Source: Rheinheimera riviphila (lineage in GTDB: Bacteria; Pseudomonadota; Gammaproteobacteria; Enterobacterales; Alteromonadaceae). From it: 64,000 bases of DNA. The translations under genes and the position numbers were made by a program. The notes beneath the pieces are model-generated. The model did no database searches. It was not told the origin of the DNA and saw nothing but the letters and a program-made list of their open reading frames with translations. The stretch spans positions 265,791 to 329,790 of the forward strand of contig NZ_SACS01000002.1 of the NCBI RefSeq assembly GCF_004005945.1, read 5' to 3'. Position 1 is the stretch's first letter, and the number at the start of each line of letters is the position of its first letter. Below are positions 20,227 to 29,431 of this stretch, one piece after another.

Positions 20227-21646
20227 AGGTCTCTTCCGTTCGAGTAAGCCCATCCTGATACCACTGATGACCCGAACTATTGTGTGCCATGCGCAGTTGT
20301 TCTGCCTGAGCCACCATCGTTGCTGCTTCGGCAATATCGATGTCCTCAGGTACACGTTGACCGTTCGTCAAATAACTGACCGGTAAAGCATTTTGAATTG
20401 CTACATTAATGATTTCACCGAGACTTAAGCATTCATCAAGTTTGGTGAAAATACAACCCGCCAGAGAAATTCGTTTAAAGTGGTCAACTGTCTCTTGCAT
20501 GACACGCGCTTGCGATGTCGCAGACAATACCAGATAACTTTTTATTTTGACACGCGAATTATGCACTAACGATGCGAGATTTTCAGCTAATCGGACGTCC
20601 CTTTGGCTCATACCGGCGGTGTCGATCAAAATTAATTTACGTTGCTGAAGTTGGGTTAACAATAGCGCAAGTTCTTCATGATCGCGCGCTTGTTTTACCG
20701 GGCAACCGATAATCCGGCCAAAAGTGGCTAATTGTTCAAAAGCACCAATCCGAAAGGTATCGGTGGTGATCAACGCGACCTGCTCAGCACCATGGCGTTT
20801 GGCAAATTGCGCAGCGAGTTTGGCCACCGTCGTCGTCTTGCCAACACCCGTAGGACCCACCAACGCAATCACGCCACCACGACGCATAATATCATCATTG
20901 GTGGTGGTTAACTGGCCAGCTAATAAATCCAGCGCACAGCTCCAGGCATCGCTGTCGCTGATATCTTCTGGCATAAAACAAGCGAGCTGATCCGCCATTG
21001 CTTCGGTCAGACCCAGTTGCCGTAGTTGTTCGATAACCAAGGCACGAACCGGTTCCCGTCTTGCCAGGTCTTGCCACATCAGGCCAGAGACCTGGTGCTG
21101 CAGTAAATGTTTCATCGACAGCATTTCCTGACGCATCGCGTCAAATTGTTGCTGCATCAGACTGGCTTGTTGTTTTTGAAAGCTCGAAAGCTCTTGTAAA
21201 TTGATACCCGCGGCGGCGGAATTCTGACGCTCTGGGGATGAGCTGTTTAATTTCTGACCAAAGGGGCGAATGGCGTCTTCAGCCGCAGCCGGCTTAGCCG
21301 TCAAAGGTTTGACGACGGCCTGTGGTGTCTCTGGTGCCGCTTTTTGCTGTTTAATCATTTGCCGGGCTAACAAGGCCCGCAACGAATCGGCCGGTGGATT
21401 GCTGTCTTCGTCATCGTCTCCCACCCGGATATCTAACTTTGACGCACGCACATTGCTGACAGGAGCAATATCTGGTTCAGCCGCCTGAACCTTGGCTGGC
21501 GGGGCTTCCGGGTCAACCGCCGCGACGATTTCGACGCCGCCGGCCACCTTTTTATTCGACAGAATAATGGCATCAGGGCCAAGAAATTCTTTGACTTCGG
21601 TCAGCGCTGTGCGCATATCTTTTGCGACAAAACGTTTAATTTTCAT
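20219..21646 (-). CDS. flhF: Polar flagellar placement GTPase FlhF
   Basis: SRP-family GTPase that sets the polar assembly site. 475 residues. N-terminal basic domain (MKIKRFVAKDMRTALTEVKE), a variable linker rich in Ala/Pro/Gln to about residue 180, then the N and G domains: P-loop GPTGVGKTTTVAKLAAQF, TTDTFRIGAFEQL, the G3-like DTAGMSQRD, and the G4 element FTKLDECLSLG. It follows flhA by 10 bases and is coupled to flhG. Its presence argues for a polar, not peritrichous, flagellum. Confidence 0.95.
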   Translation of the reverse strand: MKIKRFVAKDMRTALTEVKEFLGPDAIILSNKKVAGGVEIVAAVDPEAPPAKVQAAEPDIAPVSNVRASKLDIRVGDDDEDSNPPADSLRALLARQMIKQQKAAPETPQAVVKPLTAKPAAAEDAIRPFGQKLNSSSPERQNSAAAGINLQELSSFQKQQASLMQQQFDAMRQEMLSMKHLLQHQVSGLMWQDLARREPVRALVIEQLRQLGLTEAMADQLACFMPEDISDSDAWSCALDLLAGQLTTTNDDIMRRGGVIALVGPTGVGKTTTVAKLAAQFAKRHGAEQVALITTDTFRIGAFEQLATFGRIIGCPVKQARDHEELALLLTQLQQRKLILIDTAGMSQRDVRLAENLASLVHNSRVKIKSYLVLSATSQARVMQETVDHFKRISLAGCIFTKLDECLSLGEIINVAIQNALPVSYLTNGQRVPEDIDIAEAATMVAQAEQLRMAHNSSGHQWYQDGLTRTEETYA

Positions 21647-21656
21647 GCTTTAACTC

Positions 21657-23759
21657 CTAACTCGCCTGCCCTACCACACTGACGATCCGAACCTGTTTGT
21701 CGTCCGGAATTTCCTGATAGGACAAAACCCGCAGTCCTGGAATGGTGTACTTCACGAATCGTGCCATCACAGCGCGCAAAATGCCGGAAGTCAGTAATAC
21801 CGCTGGATCACCGGCCAGTTCCTGTTGCTGGCTGGCAGCGCGCAGTGAATCCTGAATACGCTCAGCGAGGCCCGGTTCGATGCCGGATCCGTCGTTGCCG
21901 GCAGCCTGCATCGATTGATGCAACATTTGTTCAAGCTCAGGCGCAAAGGTCATCACGGCGATTTCAGTCGCAGCTCCCGCCACTTCCTGCACAATCAGCC
22001 GGCGTAACGAAATACGGCAAGCGGCGGTTAATACATCAATATCCTGACTGCGCGCGCCGTAATCCACCAACGTCTGGACGATGGTGCGCATATCGCGGAT
22101 CGGCACGCCTTCATGCAATAAATTTTGCAGCACTTTCACCACGGCCGTCAGCGGCAAAGTATCCGGCACCAAAGCTTCCACTAGCTTCGGCGACGCTTTG
22201 GCCAACATATCCAATAAGTTCTGCACTTCCTCGTGGCCGAGTAAACTGGCCGCGTTGTTACTCAGTATTTGACTCAGGTGAGTGGCGACGACAGTCGCCG
22301 CATCCACCACGGTATAACCCAGCGTCTGCGCGTGTTCGCGCTGATTTTTGGCGATCCAGACCGCTTCGAGCCCGAACGCCGGATCTTTAGTCGCAATGCC
22401 TTTGACAGTGCCAAATACCTGGCCTGGATTAATCGCCAGTTCGTTGTCATGACGCAGTTCAGAACTGCCACTGGAGACCCCCATCAACGTCACCCGATAG
22501 GTGTTAGGTTCCAGATCCAGATTGTCGCGGATATGCACTGCCGGGATTAAAAATCCCAGCTCTTGCGATAATTTTTTACGCACACCTTTGATCCGCGTTA
22601 ACAATTCGCCGCCCTGCGATTTATCCACTAACGGGATCAAGCGGTAACCCACTTCCAACCCGATAATGTCCACCGGTTGCACGTCGTCCCAGCCAATTTC
22701 TTTTTGCGGTTGTAAATCGTTGCTCGGCACCAGTTCAGTTTTACGATTGACCAGTTCAGATTTTGGCGACGTTTGTTGTTTGTGGATGTAATACGCCGCA
22801 CCACCAACGACGGCAGCTAAGGATAAAAACGCCACATGAGGCATGCCTGGTACTATACCCATAATACCAAGTAAGCTGGCAGCCATGGTCAGCACCTTAA
22901 TGTTGCCAAGCTGACCGGTCATTTGCTCGCCCATATCAGCGCTTTTGTTCTGACGGGTCACAATAATTGCAGTGCCGATGGACAGTAATAAACCAGGAAT
23001 TTGCGCCGCCAAACCGTCACCGATCGTCAACAAGGTATAAATTTCCAGCGAACTGCTGAATGTTAAATCATGTTGGATCATCCCGATAAACAGGCCGCCA
23101 ATCAGGTTAATAGCCACGATAATCAGACCTGCTATCGCATCGCCTTTTACAAACTTGGTGGCACCGTCCATGGAACCATAGAAGTCCGCTTCTGCTGTGA
23201 CTTCTTCCCGGCGTTTTCGTGCCTGATCCTGATCAATGAAACCCGAATTTAAATCGGCGTCGATGGCCATCTGTTTACCAGGCATCGCGTCGAGGGTAAA
23301 ACGCGCTGTTACTTCAGCAATCCGACCTGCACCTTTGGTGACAACAACAAAGTTGATAATGGTTAAGATCGCAAACACAATAATACCAACGGCGTAATTG
23401 CCACCGATCACCACATGACCAAACGACTCGATCACGGCACCGGCAGCACCAGGACCATTGTGACCTTCCAGTAACACAACCCGGGTACTGGCGACGTTCA
23501 GCGCCAAGCGTAAAATTGTTGCGACCAATAGCACGGAAGGAAAAATAGCAAACTCAAGTGGCTTGTTTACATAGATGGTCACCAGCAACACCACCAGTGC
23601 CAAAGCAATATTGAACGAGAACAGGACATCCAGCATCAGCGGTGGCATTGGTAATACCACCATCGCCAGTGCTGCCATGATTAACAGCGGCGTACCAAAA
23701 CCTTTCAGATGGACAAGGTGTTTTCGATCAAACTGGTTAAAAACCTGGTTTAGCTGCAT
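21657..23759 (-). CDS. flhA: Flagellar type III export gate protein FlhA
   Basis: Integral membrane core of the flagellar export gate. 700 residues from ATG 23759, the normal length. An N-terminal half of about eight transmembrane segments contains the cytoplasmic FHIPEP-type stretch (VTKGAGRIAEVTARFTLDAM and GKQMAIDADLNSG). The C-terminal cytoplasmic substrate-docking domain starts near residue 330. The longer reading from 23834 adds 25 residues not seen in the family and would begin within the sigma-54 promoter region. It opens the unit flhA-flhF-flhG-fliA-che. Confidence 0.95.
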   Translation of the reverse strand: MQLNQVFNQFDRKHLVHLKGFGTPLLIMAALAMVVLPMPPLMLDVLFSFNIALALVVLLVTIYVNKPLEFAIFPSVLLVATILRLALNVASTRVVLLEGHNGPGAAGAVIESFGHVVIGGNYAVGIIVFAILTIINFVVVTKGAGRIAEVTARFTLDAMPGKQMAIDADLNSGFIDQDQARKRREEVTAEADFYGSMDGATKFVKGDAIAGLIIVAINLIGGLFIGMIQHDLTFSSSLEIYTLLTIGDGLAAQIPGLLLSIGTAIIVTRQNKSADMGEQMTGQLGNIKVLTMAASLLGIMGIVPGMPHVAFLSLAAVVGGAAYYIHKQQTSPKSELVNRKTELVPSNDLQPQKEIGWDDVQPVDIIGLEVGYRLIPLVDKSQGGELLTRIKGVRKKLSQELGFLIPAVHIRDNLDLEPNTYRVTLMGVSSGSSELRHDNELAINPGQVFGTVKGIATKDPAFGLEAVWIAKNQREHAQTLGYTVVDAATVVATHLSQILSNNAASLLGHEEVQNLLDMLAKASPKLVEALVPDTLPLTAVVKVLQNLLHEGVPIRDMRTIVQTLVDYGARSQDIDVLTAACRISLRRLIVQEVAGAATEIAVMTFAPELEQMLHQSMQAAGNDGSGIEPGLAERIQDSLRAASQQQELAGDPAVLLTSGILRAVMARFVKYTIPGLRVLSYQEIPDDKQVRIVSVVGQAS

Positions 23760-23797
23760 AACGGACCTGATAAAAAATTGACGTTCGAAGCCTGTTA

Positions 23798-23813
23798 CGC
23801 AAAAACTGTTCCA
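23798..23813 (-). promoter_or_regulatory. Sigma-54 promoter candidate before flhA
   Basis: On the minus strand TGGAACAGTTTTTGCG has the invariant GG and GC with exactly ten bases between them and a TTGC at -12. It matches the sigma-54 consensus except at two positions of the -24 box. It lies about 40 bases before the flhA ATG. In Vibrio and Pseudomonas flhA is expressed from a sigma-54/FlrA (FleQ) promoter, which fits. Confidence 0.65.
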
Positions 23814-23885
23814 TAAAATCGACAATCGTATCAAGCAAATGCAGGATGTTCAGAAAACCAGCGTGTGGCAACATTTGACGCTGGA

Positions 23886-25016
23886 TTAATGACGGAAACC
23901 TTCAGGAATTGGCAGCTCTTTTGCCAGAGTTTTGGGTCTGGATGCTTTGCCTTTACGGTAGGCTTTGAGCTGATAGACATAAGCCAGCACCTGTGCCACC
24001 GCTGCAAACAGCTGTTCCGGGATTGGGTGATCAAGCTCGGTGGTGAAATAAATGGAACGGGCTAAGGCCGGTGATTCAACAATCGGTACTTTATTGGCAT
24101 CGGCAATCTGGCGGATATACAGCGCCATTTGATCAACACCTTTGGCCACCACCACCGGCGCCCGGAATTTGCCGTGTTCATACTTTAAAGCCACAGCGTA
24201 ATGTGTCGGGTTGGTGACCACCACATCAGCCGTTGGCACCGCTTCCATCATCCGCCGCCTGGACATCTGAATTTGCATGCGGCGAATACGGCCTTTCACT
24301 TCCGGATTACCTTCGGAGTTTTTGTATTCGTCTTCCACTTCCTGTTTGGTCATCATCATTTGTTTATGGTGATTCCAGGTCTGATAAGGCGCATCAACGG
24401 CGGCAATAATCAACATGCTGGAACACAAGCCAAAAAACATCCAACTCAGTAAATACACGGCGGCAGCAATATCCTCCGGCGAGCTCATTAACGATAGCGC
24501 CATGATGTCGTCAAAAAACACCACCAGCAGCACATAAGCAACACCGGCCACGATGACGACTTTTAACACACTTTTAAACAGCTCAACCAACGCCTGCAAC
24601 CCAACCATCCGTTTGAGGCCAGCCAAAGGGTTTAATTTGCTTGGTCGAAAACTGGCACCATACCAGGTAAAGTTGTAACCCCCGAGCAGGATATTACCCA
24701 GTACCCCGGCAACGGCAATCACCAGAAATAGTTTAAATAACGGGATCGACACCTCCGTCAGTGCCGCCCCCATGGCAGTAAACATGGCGTTTTCATCAAA
24801 AATATCTTTGTAATTCAGCGATAACAACCGCTTGCAAACCGTCAGCGTGGTATTGGCGACTTCTTTGCCGAAAATTAAAATGCCAACGCTACTACCAAGT
24901 AACACCAAAGCCGTCGCCAATTCTTTCGAGCGGGCAATATTGCCTTTTTCGGCAGCCTCATCGAGCTTTTTACTCGTGGGGTCTTCGGTTTTTTCCATGT
25001 CACTGTCAGCAGCCAT
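23886..25016 (-). CDS. flhB: Flagellar export switch protein FlhB
   Basis: Membrane export component that switches substrate from hook to filament after self-cleavage. 376 residues. Four transmembrane segments lie between about residues 35 and 210, and the cytoplasmic domain has the autocleavage motif N269-P-T-H in VVVTNPTHYAVAL, the same numbering as E. coli. The start follows the fliR stop by 15 bases. There are 126 bases between its stop and flhA, containing the flhA promoter candidate, so a transcription unit probably ends or restarts here. Confidence 0.95.
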   Translation of the reverse strand: MAADSDMEKTEDPTSKKLDEAAEKGNIARSKELATALVLLGSSVGILIFGKEVANTTLTVCKRLLSLNYKDIFDENAMFTAMGAALTEVSIPLFKLFLVIAVAGVLGNILLGGYNFTWYGASFRPSKLNPLAGLKRMVGLQALVELFKSVLKVVIVAGVAYVLLVVFFDDIMALSLMSSPEDIAAAVYLLSWMFFGLCSSMLIIAAVDAPYQTWNHHKQMMMTKQEVEDEYKNSEGNPEVKGRIRRMQIQMSRRRMMEAVPTADVVVTNPTHYAVALKYEHGKFRAPVVVAKGVDQMALYIRQIADANKVPIVESPALARSIYFTTELDHPIPEQLFAAVAQVLAYVYQLKAYRKGKASRPKTLAKELPIPEGFRH

Positions 25017-25031
25017 CCGGCATTCCTCCCG

Positions 25032-25805
25032 TTAGCAGCCGATCAGCTGACAGGTATACTCGATACCGTGTTGCCAAAGCAGATTAAAGTGATAAGCAAA
25101 AGTGTCCATAGTCAGCCACATAATCAATAAGCCTGCGATCATCGTCACCGGAAAACCAATCGAAAAAATATTCAGCTGCGGCGCGGCGCGGGTCATCACG
25201 CCAAAAGCCAGATTGACTAACAGCATCGCGGTTACCGGTGCCAGCACTATCGCCAGCGACGCTGAAAAAATCCATAACCCAAATTCGGCGATGGTCCAGT
25301 AGTGCGACACATCCCACCAGCCACCGTCAATCGGCAGCGAGGTGAAACTGAACACCACCATTTGGAACATAATTAAATGGCCATCAGCAACCCAAAACAG
25401 CAAGGTCGCGAGAATTAAATAGAACTGACCAATCGACGGCACGCTGACGCCACTGGAAGGATCGACCATCGACGCAAAAGCTAAACCAGTTTGAGTGGCC
25501 AGAATTTGACCGGCCTGAATAAAGGTATTAATAAACATCAGCGAAATAAAGCCCATCGCCATGCCGATAATCAACTGTTGCATTACCTGAATAACGGTAT
25601 TAAAAGACATCAGATTGACGTCTTTGACCGGCGGGATCACCGGCATAATGATCAAAGTAAACATCACCGCCAGGCCCATTTTAATCCGGATCGGTACGGT
25701 TTTAGCGCCAATGCCGGCCATCAACCCAAACATGGCAGCGATGCGGGTTAGCGGCAACAAAAAGTCCGCGATGCCCTGCATCAGCACTTGCAGTGGAAAT
25801 TCCAC
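25032..25805 (-). CDS. fliR: Flagellar export gate protein FliR
   Basis: Polytopic component of the FliPQR export gate in the basal body. 257 residues with about six hydrophobic segments, including FLLPLTRIAAMFGLMAGIG near the start and IAGLLIMWLTMDTFAYHF near the end, which give the FliR/SctT pattern. It begins one base after the fliQ stop and lies in the standard order fliP-fliQ-fliR-flhB. Confidence 0.95.
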   Translation of the reverse strand: MEFPLQVLMQGIADFLLPLTRIAAMFGLMAGIGAKTVPIRIKMGLAVMFTLIIMPVIPPVKDVNLMSFNTVIQVMQQLIIGMAMGFISLMFINTFIQAGQILATQTGLAFASMVDPSSGVSVPSIGQFYLILATLLFWVADGHLIMFQMVVFSFTSLPIDGGWWDVSHYWTIAEFGLWIFSASLAIVLAPVTAMLLVNLAFGVMTRAAPQLNIFSIGFPVTMIAGLLIMWLTMDTFAYHFNLLWQHGIEYTCQLIGC

Positions 25806-25806
25806 C

Positions 25807-26076
25807 TTAGCTCACCACGGTCGGGATGCTCAGATACAAACCGATGGTAAAGTCCATCAGCGTTGTCGTCATCCAGTGGCCACCGTACATCAGCGCCAGC
25901 AAGGTGACGATCAGACGTGGCAGGAAGCTTAAGGTTTGTTCGTTGATAGAGGTCGCAGCCTGGAAAATTGACACCACCAAACCGACCGCCAGCGACGGCA
26001 GAATAATGATACTGACCATCAGGATCACCATATACAGCGCGTTGTTCAGTACATCGACAAAAACTTCTGGTGTCAT
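25807..26076 (-). CDS. fliQ: Flagellar export gate protein FliQ
   Basis: Small gate subunit of 89 residues with two transmembrane helices ([21 protein letters not shown] and [15 protein letters not shown]) joined by the conserved [12 protein letters not shown] loop. The start overlaps the fliP stop by four bases (ATGA), so translation is coupled. Confidence 0.96.
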   Translation of the reverse strand: MTPEVFVDVLNNALYMVILMVSIIILPSLAVGLVVSIFQAATSINEQTLSFLPRLIVTLLALMYGGHWMTTTLMDFTIGLYLSIPTVVS

Positions 26077-26816
26077 GTTCCTACTCCGTAACTGGTCGCT
26101 AGTGTGCCCATCACCAACAGCCAGCCGTCAACTAACACAAACATCATCAGCTTAAACGGCAAGGCGACAATCATCGGTGACAACATCATCATCCCCATCG
26201 CCATCAACACGCTGGCGACCACCAGATCGATAATCAAAAACGGGATAAAAATCATAAACCCTATCTGGAAAGCTGTTTTCAGCTCGCTGGTGACAAAAGC
26301 CGGGATCACGATGGTGATAGGTAAATCTTTGTGGTTTGCCACAGGCGGATGACCGGCGATTTCGGCAAAGGTATCTAAATCTTTGATCCGGGTTTGCTGC
26401 AGCATAAAAGCCTTGATCGGAACAATCGCTGCATCCAGTGCCTGAATCGAAGTGATATCTTCTTTCAAATACGGCTGAATGGCGCTGTCGTTAACCTGCT
26501 TAAACACCGGCGCCATGATAAAAAACGTCATGAAAATGGTGATGCCAATCAACACCTGATTCGACGGGCTTTGCATCAGGCCAATGGCCTGACGCAAAAT
26601 GGCCAGCACGATAATGATGCGGGTGAAACAAGTCATCATGATAATCATCGCTGGCAGGAAGCTCAGCGCGGTCATCATCGCCAGCACTTGCAGCGTGACG
26701 CTGTACTCCTGACTACCGTCAGGGTTGGTGGTAATTTGCAGGGCAGACATAGCGCCGTTATCGGCAAATACTGCCGGGCTTAGCAGCACCAGCAGTAACA
26801 AAAACAATCGGAGCAT
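26073..26816 (-). CDS. fliP: Flagellar export gate protein FliP
   Basis: Gate-forming membrane protein. 247 residues. It starts with a cleavable signal sequence ([17 protein letters not shown]), as usual for FliP, and has four transmembrane helices. The family motifs [25 protein letters not shown] and the C-terminal [20 protein letters not shown] are present. It sits between fliO and fliQ. Confidence 0.96.
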   Translation of the reverse strand: MLRLFLLLLVLLSPAVFADNGAMSALQITTNPDGSQEYSVTLQVLAMMTALSFLPAMIIMMTCFTRIIIVLAILRQAIGLMQSPSNQVLIGITIFMTFFIMAPVFKQVNDSAIQPYLKEDITSIQALDAAIVPIKAFMLQQTRIKDLDTFAEIAGHPPVANHKDLPITIVIPAFVTSELKTAFQIGFMIFIPFLIIDLVVASVLMAMGMMMLSPMIVALPFKLMMFVLVDGWLLVMGTLATSYGVGT

Positions 26817-26825
26817 GACATCAGT

Positions 26826-27269
26826 CTATTTTTTCAGGAACGATTGTAGCTGTGTATGAAAATCTGATGCCAACTTTTCTTCGGTGAGGGGCGTTTCGAG
26901 GTCGAACAGGAAATTTACGGTATGGGCGGTGACACCAATCACCCGTTGTTTTCCTTGCATTTCAATAACTAACAGTCGTTCTCTGGTACCAACATTCAGT
27001 GTAGCAACCACCCGAAAATGTTTTGAACCTGGTAGTCTGAGCTGCATTTTTTTATAGAAAAATGCCAGCAATACCACCAGCCCAATCACCAGTGCCAAAG
27101 AAATGACGATTTGACCGATCCCTGGTATTGCCGCCGGATTTCTGGCAGTCTCCTTGGCAACCCCAGTCGCCGTGTCCTGCGCCAAAGCACCAACGCTACC
27201 AAATACAGTCAACAGTACCGTCGACAACGCGGTCAGAAAAGCCGGAACTCCGGCTGTCAATCGCGGCAT
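26826..27269 (-). CDS. fliO: Flagellar biosynthesis protein FliO
   Basis: Assembly factor for the FliP ring. 147 residues: an N-terminal signal-like helix (FLTALSTVLLTVFGSVGALAQ), a second transmembrane helix near 50-70 (IVISLALVIGLVVLLAFFYK), and a small cytoplasmic domain with VVATLNVGTRERLLVIEMQGKQ. The ATG overlaps the fliN stop by one base (TAATG). Confidence 0.9.
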   Translation of the reverse strand: MPRLTAGVPAFLTALSTVLLTVFGSVGALAQDTATGVAKETARNPAAIPGIGQIVISLALVIGLVVLLAFFYKKMQLRLPGSKHFRVVATLNVGTRERLLVIEMQGKQRVIGVTAHTVNFLFDLETPLTEEKLASDFHTQLQSFLKK

Positions 27270-27658
27270 TAACGTAACTTCTTAATCCGTTCAATCTGAC
27301 TAATCACGTCAGTTAAACGAATCCCAAATTTATCGTTCACCACCACCACTTCACCGTGGGCAATCAAGGTACCGTTGACCAGTACATCCAGCGGTTCACC
27401 GGCGACCCGCTCTAATTCCACCACCGAACCCTGGTTCAGTTGCAGCAAATTACGGATACTGATTTTCGCCCGGCCCACTTCCATCGAAATGGTGACCGGA
27501 ATATCGAGAATGGTTTCCAGTTTGCGTTTTTCGTCAGCAGTGATGAGGCCTTTATCTTCCTGCAGCTCTTCCAGTTCAACGGCTTCAGCGCCGTCACCAC
27601 CTTCGGCTTCCGCCAGGGCTGCTGCCCATTCGTCCATCGTATCTTTATCGTCAGCCAT
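27269..27658 (-). CDS. fliN: Flagellar motor switch protein FliN
   Basis: C-ring switch subunit. 129 residues from ATG 27658: an acidic alanine/glutamate-rich N-terminus and a C-terminal SpoA domain (DIPVTISMEVGRAKISIRNL, LNQGSVVELERVAGEPLDVL, NDKFGIRLTDVI). Two ATGs are in frame; the second is better placed behind GAGGAAAG. Coupled to both fliM and fliO by overlaps. Confidence 0.95.
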   Translation of the reverse strand: MADDKDTMDEWAAALAEAEGGDGAEAVELEELQEDKGLITADEKRKLETILDIPVTISMEVGRAKISIRNLLQLNQGSVVELERVAGEPLDVLVNGTLIAHGEVVVVNDKFGIRLTDVISQIERIKKLR

Positions 27659-28752
27659 TACCATCTTTCCTCTGCACGTTCAGACAAAATTAAATCGGCT
27701 TCCAGTTCACTGATATCAGCATCGCTATCTAAGCGACGGCCGCCTTTGGTAAAGACGTGTAGCTCAGATTTAACCGATTCAGGCCGTTTAATTTTCTCAA
27801 TAATTTTCAGCGCTACATTGTCGCGGGAGCGCCCCATTTTGGCGCGATAGGTCGGTAAATCTTCGACCAGTACCGTGATATGTTCCGGAATTTCCACCGG
27901 AATAATGTCACCCGCCTGCATGTTCATCACTTGTTCTAAAGTCAGTTCAACATCCATCATTTTGGTGGTCAGATTGACTTTGACATCCATAATTTCGTCG
28001 CGAAGGGCCTTACTCCAGCGCAAGTCGGTGTCTTCTTTGTCACTTTGCACACCGGCATCCAGCAGTTCGCGGATGGGTTCCAGCATCGAATACGGTAAAG
28101 CCACGTGGAAATCACCACCGCCACCATCCAGTTCAATATGGAAGGAGCTGATCACGACCACTTCAGTTGGACTGACAATGTTGGCCATCGCCGGGTTCAC
28201 TTCGGAATCAAGGTATTCAAACGACACGTCCATCACCGGCGCCCAGGCTTCTTTGTAATCTTCAAAGATGAGCTTCAGCAACATCTGGATAATACGGCGT
28301 TCGGTTGGCGTAAATTCGCGGCCTTCAATTTTGGCGTGATAACGACCATCCCCACCAAAGAAGTTATCCACCAGGATAAACACCAACCGCGCTTCCATCG
28401 TAATGAGGCCAGTGCCTTTGAGCGGTCTGAACCGCACCATATTTAAGCTGGTCGGCACAAACAGTGTGTGCACATATTCACCGAATTTAATCATCTGCAC
28501 GCCGTTGATCGATACTTCAGCAGTGCGGCGCATCATGTTAAATAAGCTGATGCGCATATGGCGGGCAAAACGTTCGTTGACCATTTCCAGAGTCGGCATC
28601 CGGCCCCGGACGATACGGTCTTGCGAAGAAAAGTCGTATTCAAAAGCCGAGCGTCCGCCCGGTCCGGAACCGTCATCTACCTCTTCTTCTTCAACGTCAT
28701 CAACACCATGGAGTAGCGCATCAATTTCGTCTTGTGACAGTAAATCAGTCAA
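27658..28752 (-). CDS. fliM: Flagellar motor switch protein FliM
   Basis: C-ring protein that binds CheY-P. 364 residues. The N-terminus has the EIDALLHG element (LLSQDEIDALLHGVDDVEEE); its acidic start is the CheY-binding region. The middle domain has RMPTLEMVNERFARHMR and the GGDGRYHAK region, and a C-terminal SpoA domain contains LPTYRAKMG. It is followed at once by fliN. Confidence 0.96.
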   Translation of the reverse strand: MTDLLSQDEIDALLHGVDDVEEEEVDDGSGPGGRSAFEYDFSSQDRIVRGRMPTLEMVNERFARHMRISLFNMMRRTAEVSINGVQMIKFGEYVHTLFVPTSLNMVRFRPLKGTGLITMEARLVFILVDNFFGGDGRYHAKIEGREFTPTERRIIQMLLKLIFEDYKEAWAPVMDVSFEYLDSEVNPAMANIVSPTEVVVISSFHIELDGGGGDFHVALPYSMLEPIRELLDAGVQSDKEDTDLRWSKALRDEIMDVKVNLTTKMMDVELTLEQVMNMQAGDIIPVEIPEHITVLVEDLPTYRAKMGRSRDNVALKIIEKIKRPESVKSELHVFTKGGRRLDSDADISELEADLILSERAEERW

Positions 28753-28782
28753 GTTGGTTACCCTCGTTCGGTCTTACCGGTA

Positions 28783-29328
28783 TTACTGCATAACAAAACC
28801 GGTAAATAATACTTCTTCGACCACCGTCGATCCGGCGACTGCCGTCAAAGCGTCCTGCACGTTTTTTAAGGTCAGCGCTTTTAAGGTGTCTTTGCCAGCT
28901 GCGGTGATTAAATCGTCGGCATTGGCCATGCTGAATGTTTTCAGCATGGAGCTTTCAATCAACGGAATATGTTGTTTTGCCAGTTCTTCGTTACTTTGTC
29001 CACGCACCAACAACTGCGCCTTGATTTGTACTAACCGGTCGCGTGAAGCACCAGGTACGTTAAAGACAAAAGGCCGTGGCATCGACACGTATAACGCCGT
29101 GCCCATCGACACCGCACCCGCCTCACCCGTGGCCGCTCCTTCTGCCGCCGGTTCAGCAGCTGCGGCGGCTTCGCCTTCAACTGCGGCCGGTGGCGGCGCA
29201 TCTGAGCCACTCAACATAAAATAACCACCAGCACCACCACCCAGCAGGACCACCGCCGCAGCGATGATAATTATTTTTTTCTTTTTCCCACCGCCATCAG
29301 CGATTTGCAGGTCTTTTTCAGCAGCCAT
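28783..29328 (-). CDS. fliL: Flagellar basal body-associated protein FliL
   Basis: Stator-associated membrane protein. 181 residues: a short cytoplasmic N-terminus, one transmembrane helix (KIIIIAAAVVLLGGGAGGYFML), a low-complexity Ala/Glu/Pro linker, and a periplasmic domain (ALYVSMPRPFVFNVPG, LVQIKAQLLVRGQSNEELAK). GGAG precedes the ATG. The 103 bases to fliK hold no gene. Confidence 0.94.
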   Translation of the reverse strand: MAAEKDLQIADGGGKKKKIIIIAAAVVLLGGGAGGYFMLSGSDAPPPAAVEGEAAAAAEPAAEGAATGEAGAVSMGTALYVSMPRPFVFNVPGASRDRLVQIKAQLLVRGQSNEELAKQHIPLIESSMLKTFSMANADDLITAAGKDTLKALTLKNVQDALTAVAGSTVVEEVLFTGFVMQ

Positions 29329-29431
29329 AAGTACTCCGGTTATTAGGGTCTGTTGACCTTTTTTCTATTATTTACCGCATGTCCGACCAAAAGCAATCAA
29401 CCTGTCACCAACAGCCAGATTTAACCGCAGA